A stretch of DNA of 23,488 nucleotides. It comes from CAYLWW01 sp964387585. Lineage in GTDB: Bacteria; Pseudomonadota; Alphaproteobacteria; Rickettsiales; Midichloriaceae. The stretch is taken from contig CAYLWW010000013.1 in NCBI GenBank assembly GCA_964387585.1, positions 1 to 23,488 of the forward strand, given 5' to 3'. A model generated the notes under the pieces. That model searched no databases. It had not been told where the DNA came from and was given only the letters and a program-made list of their open reading frames with translations. A program made the translations under genes and the position numbers. Positions 17,468 through 23,488 of the stretch are shown piece by piece. Numbering within the stretch: position 1 is the stretch's first letter; each line of letters opens with the position of its first letter.

Positions 17468-19972
17468 ATGAATATTACTAACTTAATAAAAACCGTTATC
17501 AATCTATTTACTAAACGCTTCTTGTCGATCTTTTCTATATTGGCTGGATTATTTGTACTAGGTTTAATTGGTGGTTCACTAGTATTTTTATCTCTAACGG
17601 AAGACTTACCTGATTATGAGCAATTAGCAGAATATGATCCCCCTACTATTACTAGGTTATATACTAGTCGTGGTAATGTAGTAGCAGAATATGCTAATGA
17701 ACGCAGAATTTTTACTCCGTTTGAAGAAATTCCAAAGCTAGTAATAAATTCTTTTTTAGCTGCTGAAGACAAGAATTTTTTTCAACATCAAGGAATTGAT
17801 CCTATAAGCATAATTAGAGCTAGCGCATATAATTTAGTAAGTCTTATTAATGATGGTAAAAGAGCTACGGGAGGTTCAACCATTACTCAGCAAGTAGTAA
17901 AGGGCTTTTTACTTACTAGTGAGCGCACTTTAAGTCGTAAGGTAAAAGAAGCGGTACTAGCATATCGTATAAATAAAGCTTATTCAAAAGAGAGAATATT
18001 AGAGCTATATTTAAATCAAATATTTTTAGGTAATAACTCTTTTGGTATAGCAGCAGCAGCTCATAATTATTTTAATAAAGAACTAAATGAACTTGATATA
18101 GCTGAGGTGGCAATGCTTGCTGCTCTACCTAAAGCACCAAGTAATTTAAATCCTTTTAAACATTATGAAAAGGCTAAAGCTAGAAGAGATTGGGTAATAG
18201 AAAGAATGACTGAAGAAGATTTCATTTCTACTGACGAAGCGAAAAAAAATATTGCAAAACCCATAAATTTACAAAAACCAAATAACGTATTAAGTATAGG
18301 TGATAGTTTTTATTCTGAATCTGTAAGAAAACAACTTTTAGATGAATTAGGTGAAAAAGCTTTATATACTAAAGGCTTAGTAGTTAATATTAATCTTGAT
18401 GAAAATTTACAAAAGCTAGCTGATCAATCATTTCGTCGAGGTCTAATCGCTTATGATCGTAATCACGGATGGCGAGGAGCACTAGCTAATATCGATATTA
18501 AAAAATCTGAATGGAGAAAAGAGTTTAGGGAATTCGCTAAACCTAGCGATCCAATGGGATATGATTTAGCTGTGGTAATAAAAGTCAAAACTAAAGAAGC
18601 TGAAATAGAGTTTCTCAATGGCCATATAGGATATATACCTTTTGAAAAACTAAGTTGGGCTAGAAAATCTCTAAATAATCAACAATTAGGTCCACCTATA
18701 AAAACGATATCAGAGGTATTAAAGGAAGGCGATGTTATATTAGTAAGCCATTACAAAAGCGATAAATACTACAGTCTTGAGCAAATACCTTCTGTTAATG
18801 GTGCTATGGTTGTAATGCAGCCTTATACTGGTAAAGTTTTAGCACTAGTAGGTGGATATGACTTCAATAGTAGTTACTTTAATCGAGCTATACAAGCTAA
18901 ACGTCAACCTGGCTCTACTTTTAAAACATTTGTATATCTTAGCGCATTAGAATCGGGATTTTCATCTGATGATATACTTCTTGATGCACCTATATCAATA
19001 AAACAAGGTCCAGGAATGCCATTATGGACACCTAAAAATTATAAAAACAATTTTGCAGGTGAAGTTACTTTAGCTGAGGCTTTCACTAAATCTCTTAATA
19101 TACCTACTATCAGATTGCTTATGGACTTAGGTATAGATAAAGTATTCCAATTAGCAAAGCGTTTAGGCATATATAATGGTAAGCCTAAATATGCCAACTA
19201 TGCTATGGCGTTAGGAGCCTTTGAAACTACCTTATTTGATATTACTAATGCTTATAATATAATAGCTAGTGGTGGGTATGTAACTACTCCTAAATTAATA
19301 GAAAGTATTTATGATAGAAGAGGTAATTTAATTAAATATGATGATAGTATAGTATGTCAGGGGTGTAATAATTGGGCTAGAAATATAAATGAAGAAGTAG
19401 AAGTTTTACCTAAAGTGAGCTATTTGCGCGAAAGAGCAATTAAGCATAATCATAATAATAAAATGATCTCACTACTACAAGAGGTAGTAGATCATGGAAC
19501 TGCGACTAGAGCAAAAGTTATAGGTAAAAATATTGCTGGCAAAACAGGTACTACTAATGATACTTTTGATGCTTGGTTTATAGGATTCTCTACTGATTTT
19601 ACCGTAGGGGTATATGTAGGGTTTGATACTCCACGTAGCTTAGGGGCAAAAGAAAACGGCTCCAGAGTAGCACTTCCAATATTTATTGATTTTATGGAAA
19701 AAGCTACTAAAAAACTTGATAATAATGAACTGGCTAGGGTTCCAGAAAGCATCTCAATAACCGCTATAAATGATAAAACAGATGATTATGAGCACTCCTT
19801 TAGCTCAAAACCTAAAATTGAAGAAGTTGCTGATAATTCTAAACAAGAATTAGAAGATATCCTATCTAATATTGATCTTCTTGAAACGGATGAGGATAAT
19901 AATACCAATATAACACCAAAAAATACAGATAAAATAAGGGATAATAGCGATAATTTAAATGAAATATATTAA
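17468..19972 (+). CDS. mrcA: Penicillin-binding protein 1A (glycosyltransferase/transpeptidase)
   Basis: This bifunctional inner-membrane enzyme polymerises and cross-links peptidoglycan. The 834-aa product has an N-terminal membrane anchor (about 18-43). The GT51 domain has Glu100 in EDKNFFQHQG, ATGGSTITQQ (133-142), RKVKEA (157-162) and ILELYLNQ (177-184). An OB-like insert follows, then the transpeptidase domain with SxxK (Ser483-Lys486, PGSTFK), SLN (542-544) and KTG (692-694). The region from about 755 to the end is acidic and asparagine-rich, probably disordered. All catalytic motifs are intact, implying active wall synthesis. It is divergent from nuoF across a 232-bp gap. The ATG chosen directly precedes the membrane anchor. 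Confidence 0.97.
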   Translation: MNITNLIKTVINLFTKRFLSIFSILAGLFVLGLIGGSLVFLSLTEDLPDYEQLAEYDPPTITRLYTSRGNVVAEYANERRIFTPFEEIPKLVINSFLAAEDKNFFQHQGIDPISIIRASAYNLVSLINDGKRATGGSTITQQVVKGFLLTSERTLSRKVKEAVLAYRINKAYSKERILELYLNQIFLGNNSFGIAAAAHNYFNKELNELDIAEVAMLAALPKAPSNLNPFKHYEKAKARRDWVIERMTEEDFISTDEAKKNIAKPINLQKPNNVLSIGDSFYSESVRKQLLDELGEKALYTKGLVVNINLDENLQKLADQSFRRGLIAYDRNHGWRGALANIDIKKSEWRKEFREFAKPSDPMGYDLAVVIKVKTKEAEIEFLNGHIGYIPFEKLSWARKSLNNQQLGPPIKTISEVLKEGDVILVSHYKSDKYYSLEQIPSVNGAMVVMQPYTGKVLALVGGYDFNSSYFNRAIQAKRQPGSTFKTFVYLSALESGFSSDDILLDAPISIKQGPGMPLWTPKNYKNNFAGEVTLAEAFTKSLNIPTIRLLMDLGIDKVFQLAKRLGIYNGKPKYANYAMALGAFETTLFDITNAYNIIASGGYVTTPKLIESIYDRRGNLIKYDDSIVCQGCNNWARNINEEVEVLPKVSYLRERAIKHNHNNKMISLLQEVVDHGTATRAKVIGKNIAGKTGTTNDTFDAWFIGFSTDFTVGVYVGFDTPRSLGAKENGSRVALPIFIDFMEKATKKLDNNELARVPESISITAINDKTDDYEHSFSSKPKIEEVADNSKQELEDILSNIDLLETDEDNNTNITPKNTDKIRDNSDNLNEIY

Positions 19973-20065
19973 CCAACTAGTATAAAATTAACAAAACTAT
20001 ATTAGATTTTTAGTCAAAAAATACTTGCCTTTTATTAAATAATATGGATAACTTACTCTGTTATG

Positions 20066-20094
20066 TTGTTTAGTTATAAGTTTAAATACATAAT
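20066..20094 (+). promoter_or_regulatory. Promoter of the tRNA-Tyr gene
   Basis: TTGTTT (20066-20071) and CATAAT (20089-20094) are separated by 17 bp and end 14 bp before the mature tRNA. The -10 box matches the sigma-70 consensus at five of six positions, the -35 box at three. Confidence 0.5.
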
Positions 20095-20108
20095 ACCAAA
20101 ATCTTTAT

Positions 20109-20195
20109 GGAGAGATTGCTGAGTGGCCAAAAGCAGCAGACTGTAAATCTGCCCGTGTAGTGCGTTCGCAGGTTCGAATCCTGCTCTCTCCACCA
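20109..20195 (+). tRNA. tRNA-Tyr (anticodon GUA)
   Basis: The 87-nt gene folds as a class II tRNA. The acceptor stem pairs GGAGAGA with TCTCTCC. The D-arm contains GAGTGGCCAAAAGC, and the anticodon stem GCAGA/TCTGC encloses the loop CTGTAAA with anticodon GTA at 20143-20145. A long variable arm follows, then the T-arm with GGTTCGAATCC. The 3' CCA is encoded (ending at 20195). It stands alone, without the tRNA-Gly/tuf neighbours seen in many bacteria. Confidence 0.97.
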
Positions 20196-20349
20196 TAAAC
20201 TTTATCTCATTAGTTTGAATTAAGATATAGTTCTTGTTATGAGTCATTATATTATGCCTTATGCAAAATGCTTGTAAAAAGCTAGTAATGCCATGGTCTA
20301 TAATTTAGATTAGTATAGAATAATTCAAATTGTATAATTCGAGGTATAA

Positions 20350-21585
20350 GTGTTCACTGTTATAAACTCAGAATTAAAGACATTAACAAATAAAGTAGAA
20401 AAAAATTGGCCACAAATTAACATTTGGCTAAATGATCAATTTAAATCTAGTGTTACATTACCATTTTATAGTTCAATTGATTTAAGAGAATCACACTTTA
20501 AGATTGCTCCAGTAGATACTAATTTATTTCCAGCAGGATTTAACAATATCACTATTGATCCTGAATTAACAAACCGGTGCTCAAATTTAATAGCAAAGTA
20601 TTTATCAAAACATCCAAAACTAGCTAAAACAAAAAAAATTTTATTAATAGCAGAATCACTTACCAGAAATAGCTATTACCTTTCTAATGTTAAGAGTTTA
20701 AAAGAAATTTTAGAAAATGCTAATTATGAAGTAAAAGTAGGTATGCTAAACCATGATGATTTAGATTATCAAGATGGGACAGTGGCTTTGGATGTTAATA
20801 ATGAGCAATTGATAATAGAAAAATTAATTAAAACAGATAGAAAATTAGAAACAGTTAGTGGTTTTTTACCTGATTTAATTATATTAAATACTGATCTCAC
20901 TCAAGGAGTGTCTGAACTATTGATTGAAATAGACCAAAATATAATACCAGATACTAAGTACGGTTGGTATAATCGTAGCAAGTATCAACATTTTGAAAAA
21001 TATAATATTTTAGTAGAAAGTTTAGCTAAGGACTTTCAATTTGATCCATGGCTAATATCAACATTTATAAAAAGATCTACTAATATTAATTTTATAGAAA
21101 AAGTTGGCTTAGAACATATTGCTAAACAAGTTGATGAATTAATTAATAAAATAAGAGTTAAATATCAAGAATATCAGATAAATGATAAGCCCTATGTTTT
21201 TGTCAAATCTGATAATGGTACTTATGGCTTAGGAATAACAAAAGTATATAACCCAGAACAAATTCTTAATCTAAATAAGAGAACGAGACAAAGTATTAAT
21301 AAAATAAAGCATGGAGTTATAAACAGCACAGTAATGATACAAGAGGGAATACCTACAGTTCTAAGTAGTGAAAACTATGATTTAAACAACCGCTACCCTG
21401 CAGAAGAATTAATTTACTCTATAGGAGGAGAACCAGCAGCAAGCCTAATACGTTTTAACCCACGTAAAGAATCAAGTGATAATCTCAATTCTCCAGGAAT
21501 GAAAATTAAATTAATTCATAACCCAATAGCTAAAATCAATGAGCTTATAGTAAGATTAGCAAATTTAGCTACATGTTACGAATAA
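20350..21585 (+). CDS. gshA: Glutamate-cysteine ligase, proteobacterial GshA type
   Basis: This enzyme makes gamma-glutamylcysteine, the first and limiting step of glutathione synthesis. The 411-aa product resembles the proteobacterial GshA family (the PF08886/TIGR02049 type), not the E. coli GshA fold class. Typical blocks are SIDLRESHFKIAPVDTNLFP followed by AGFNN in the first 70 residues. YGWYNRSKYQHFEKYN lies in the middle, then the ATP-grasp-like YVFVKSDNGTYGLGITKV, the VMIQEGIPT block and finally NLNSPGMKI. It is slightly shorter than usual (about 430). The start is GTG at 20350, supported by GAGG at 20341-20344, five bases upstream. gshB is not in the window. It follows tRNA-Tyr and stands alone. 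Confidence 0.87.
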   Translation: MFTVINSELKTLTNKVEKNWPQINIWLNDQFKSSVTLPFYSSIDLRESHFKIAPVDTNLFPAGFNNITIDPELTNRCSNLIAKYLSKHPKLAKTKKILLIAESLTRNSYYLSNVKSLKEILENANYEVKVGMLNHDDLDYQDGTVALDVNNEQLIIEKLIKTDRKLETVSGFLPDLIILNTDLTQGVSELLIEIDQNIIPDTKYGWYNRSKYQHFEKYNILVESLAKDFQFDPWLISTFIKRSTNINFIEKVGLEHIAKQVDELINKIRVKYQEYQINDKPYVFVKSDNGTYGLGITKVYNPEQILNLNKRTRQSINKIKHGVINSTVMIQEGIPTVLSSENYDLNNRYPAEELIYSIGGEPAASLIRFNPRKESSDNLNSPGMKIKLIHNPIAKINELIVRLANLATCYE

Positions 21586-21910
21586 ACTATACCTACTTTA
21601 GTATAACATATTAAGATTATCAAAATACTGAGTACTATTTGATTTTTTTATCATTATTTTTTAAATAGCAGCTTTAATAAAGTTTATTCAGTATATTTAA
21701 GGATTTTATAACATTTCTTCAATTGATTAGATAAATCATATTTAACAGTTAGTATTAAGTATTAAAGCTTTAAAAATTCGTTTTTTATGAAAAAATGTTT
21801 TTTTAATAAAAAATAGTAAATTTAATTAATGAATGCTATTCTATTATAAGTAGCGGTTATCATCCGTTACACCACTTCAGATGGTATAACATTTATTAGG
21901 TAGGTTTCGT
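21586..21910. other. 325-bp gap with a probable promoter for the 327-aa unknown gene
   Basis: No gene is seen. TTAATT and TATAAG, separated by 17 bp and ending about 60 bp before the next start codon, are a possible sigma-70-like promoter. Between it and the ATG lies an imperfect 23-bp palindrome of the form TTA-c-ACCA...TGGT-a-TAA that might be an operator. A weak hairpin followed by TTTTTTT near 21625-21650 may end the gshA transcript. Confidence 0.35.
21898..21904 (+). promoter_or_regulatory. Strong ribosome binding site of the 327-aa unknown gene
   Basis: AGGTAGG stands six bases before the ATG at 21911. Most genes in this window lack so clear a Shine-Dalgarno, so this one fixes the start and suggests good translation. 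Confidence 0.65.
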
Positions 21911-22894
21911 ATGACAAGCAGTAACTTAATGAATAACAATTTTAATGTATTGAATAGCATAGTTAATATATTCAATGCTAACAAATTAAATGAAAAAAAT
22001 AATCAATTAGAAATAATTAAATCACAAGTAACTTATAATCCTTCTGATGAGTTTTATTATGAATACAAAGACTTTATAGAAGAGCGTATTGATGATTTAT
22101 CGCATCTTAAATTTGAAATGGATAATGGAAAGTTAGTAGAGCAAGTATCAGAAAGTGGAGTAGGTGATTTTGAAAGAAAAATACCAATTTCAGACTATTT
22201 AGAAGAAAATTTATTAGTTAATGAAGAAGTTTTAAAAGACGAATTAGAATTTGTTAATAATAAGATTAATAAGTTAAATGAAGAAAAAAGTAAGATTGAT
22301 TTTAATAATGCCTTATACGACCACTCGTATACTGCTATGAAATTCATTGAACGTACTAATGATATATCTTACCTTTTTGATAAATTAACTGGTTATGGTA
22401 CTAGTAATTATGTTAATAGTGAAACAAGCAATTATATAAAAATGGGAGCAATGGGCGTAGCAAGCTTAGGCATGGCTTATGCTTCAAGTAATTTTTCTTC
22501 ACTTACCGCAAAAAGCTTGAACATGATTCCTGATTCAAGTTCAAATATTTTAGGAATAGGGTTGAAAGAAGCTGCTTCAATTGTTTTATCTGCAGCATTA
22601 GGTGTTGGCTCCCCTTTGATCAGCGCTTATGTAGGAATAAAAATTGTTTCAACTTTATCGTCATACTTTTTAACTGAAGATAATATCATAACTAAAATTA
22701 CTAATAGTGTAGCTTATGTTTCTGAAACGGCTTTTACAATCTATACTGGAAACAATGTAGTTAGAGCACTAGAAGCTGTAAAAATAATAGCAGATGTTAG
22801 TCGTTTGGCTGAATATGATATAAAGGCTGATTTATTTGACGAATCATTTAATCAAAATATAATAGATTCTTCTTTAAGTTCAATTTCTTTATAA
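21911..22894 (+). CDS. Unknown protein, paralogue of the 342-aa protein
   Basis: I do not recognise this 327-aa protein. It has no signal peptide. Residues 1-135 are polar and charged with a likely coiled-coil or helical part at about 95-132 (ELEFVNNKINKLNEEKSKID). Residues 139-160 (SYTAMKFIERTNDISYLFDK) match 140-160 of the protein at 14703-15731. Hydrophobic Gly/Ala/Ser-rich segments follow at about 176-192, 218-257 and 266-297. YVSETAFTIYTGN (269-281) matches YIAETVVGLTTGN in the paralogue at the same distance from the C-terminal end, and both then carry a short amphipathic segment ending in IIAD or LTAD. It is a single-gene unit with its own ribosome binding site and a strong hairpin after it. 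The next element is an IS630 relic. Function unknown; an exported or membrane-active protein is possible. Confidence 0.8.
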   Translation: MTSSNLMNNNFNVLNSIVNIFNANKLNEKNNQLEIIKSQVTYNPSDEFYYEYKDFIEERIDDLSHLKFEMDNGKLVEQVSESGVGDFERKIPISDYLEENLLVNEEVLKDELEFVNNKINKLNEEKSKIDFNNALYDHSYTAMKFIERTNDISYLFDKLTGYGTSNYVNSETSNYIKMGAMGVASLGMAYASSNFSSLTAKSLNMIPDSSSNILGIGLKEAASIVLSAALGVGSPLISAYVGIKIVSTLSSYFLTEDNIITKITNSVAYVSETAFTIYTGNNVVRALEAVKIIADVSRLAEYDIKADLFDESFNQNIIDSSLSSISL

Positions 22895-22903
22895 AATAAT
22901 TTG

Positions 22904-22956
22904 ATATTAAAAGCGCTATGTTAAAGTATTTATACTTTTATTAGTGCTTTTAATAT
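22904..22956 (+). terminator. Long hairpin after the 327-aa unknown gene
   Basis: Two 15-base arms (22904-22918 and 22942-22956) pair fully except for one G-T wobble. The loop itself holds a smaller perfect hairpin, AAAGTAT-TT-ATACTTT (22923-22938). The lower stem is AAAAGCGCTA against TAGTGCTTTT, so the 3' arm supplies the T-run of an intrinsic terminator. It begins nine bases past the stop codon. Confidence 0.65.
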
Positions 22957-23010
22957 TCAGTTATAGTCATTCTAGTTGAAATTGATATGGATAATTGATA
23001 TAAATAAGGA

Positions 23011-23392
23011 ATGTTATATTCATTAAATTTACGTAAAAAAGTCCTAAGATTTATAGAGGTAGGAGGCAGCAAAATCTCTCCCTATCGATTCCTTCGCTAT
23101 TTGCTGTTCTACTATTTATAATTGGCTTAAGTTAAAAGGAGAAAGCGGAAACTTAGATTGGCATCCACTTAATAGAACACATAGAAAGATCTCCCCTGAA
23201 ATACTTAAAACTAGAGTAAGTAATAATCCTGATGCTTTGTTATCAGAACATGCTAAATTTTTTGGAGTTCGTATTCAGTCTATTAGTATGGCTCTCCAAA
23301 GGCTTATAGTTAGTCGAAAAAAAAAGATCCCGCATTATAAAGAAAGGAACCAAAATAGGCGAGCAGAATTCATAAAGCAAATGTGCTTATAA
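23011..23392 (+). pseudogene. IS630-family orfA (helix-turn-helix half), frameshifted
   Basis: From the ATG at 23011 the frame reads MLYSLNLRKKVLRFIEVGG, the usual N-terminus of two-ORF IS630 transposases. A single frameshift at about 23090 is needed to continue with FAICCSTIYNWLKLKGESG, then HRKISPEILKTRV, then KKKIPHYKERNQNRRAEF and a stop at 23390-23392. These are the two helix-turn-helix DNA-binding parts and the linker of orfA. AAGGA lies directly before the ATG. The catalytic orfB would follow, but the remaining 96 bp of the window do not resemble it. This subgroup differs from the IS630 at 13343-13980. Confidence 0.75.
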
Positions 23393-23488
23393 TATACTTG
23401 CACCTGCTTGTTTTCAAATAACTTGCAATACAAAACTGTTTAATTTTTGGATCCAACACTTTCTTGTGCCAACTTTAAAACATGGGCA

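Noticed and set aside
1..23488. CRISPR array or toxin-antitoxin system
   Set aside because: No regularly spaced repeats and no paired small genes with toxin or antitoxin motifs were seen.

Overview
The window is a low-GC bacterial chromosome segment in which well-conserved housekeeping genes are separated by AT-rich gaps holding decayed insertion sequences. Several features together suggest an alphaproteobacterium of Rickettsiales type, probably intracellular. These are an isoleucyl-tRNA synthetase of the long eukaryote-like form, an Era GTPase with a lineage-style insert, a standalone nuoF, Coq7-type ubiquinone hydroxylase, nicotinamide salvage by a NAMPT enzyme, and many IS630/IS982 relics. 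The cbb3 oxidase would fit a Midichloria-like or deeper lineage better than Rickettsia itself. This placement is inferred from gene content and was not tested by phylogeny.

Layout. Positions 1-374 hold an IS630 remnant, and possibly an IS982 end, directly behind ccoN (375-1853, minus), the catalytic subunit of cbb3 oxidase. An intergenic region with three inverted repeats separates ccoN from ileS (2154-5330, minus). From 5599 a plus-strand run encodes fabH, era and coq7 (fatty-acid initiation, ribosome-assembly GTPase, ubiquinone synthesis). After a 511-bp unexplained gap come yidC, holB and a NAMPT gene (8818-13217), closely spaced and probably co-transcribed.

The stretch 13218-14702 is a mobile-element graveyard. 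It contains an internally deleted IS630 element with recognisable 27-bp terminal inverted repeats, lying directly against the 5' part of a decayed IS982 transposase on the other strand. It is followed by a 342-aa protein of unknown function (14703-15731), then nuoF (minus), a divergent penicillin-binding protein 1A gene (plus), tRNA-Tyr, gshA (GTG start), and a second unknown protein (21911-22894). A frameshifted IS630 orfA relic (23011-23392) ends the window.

The best candidate for something undescribed is the pair of unknown proteins. They share an architecture (acidic, helical N-terminal half; glycine/alanine-rich hydrophobic C-terminal half) and matching motifs in the same order, so I read them as diverged paralogues. 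Both lie next to transposon debris. They look like members of an expanded lineage-specific family, possibly secreted or membrane-inserting, but no function can be assigned from sequence alone. Metabolically the window covers respiration (cbb3 oxidase, complex I, ubiquinone), envelope assembly (PBP1A, YidC, FabH), redox protection (GshA) and NAD salvage. No CRISPR array or rRNA was seen.
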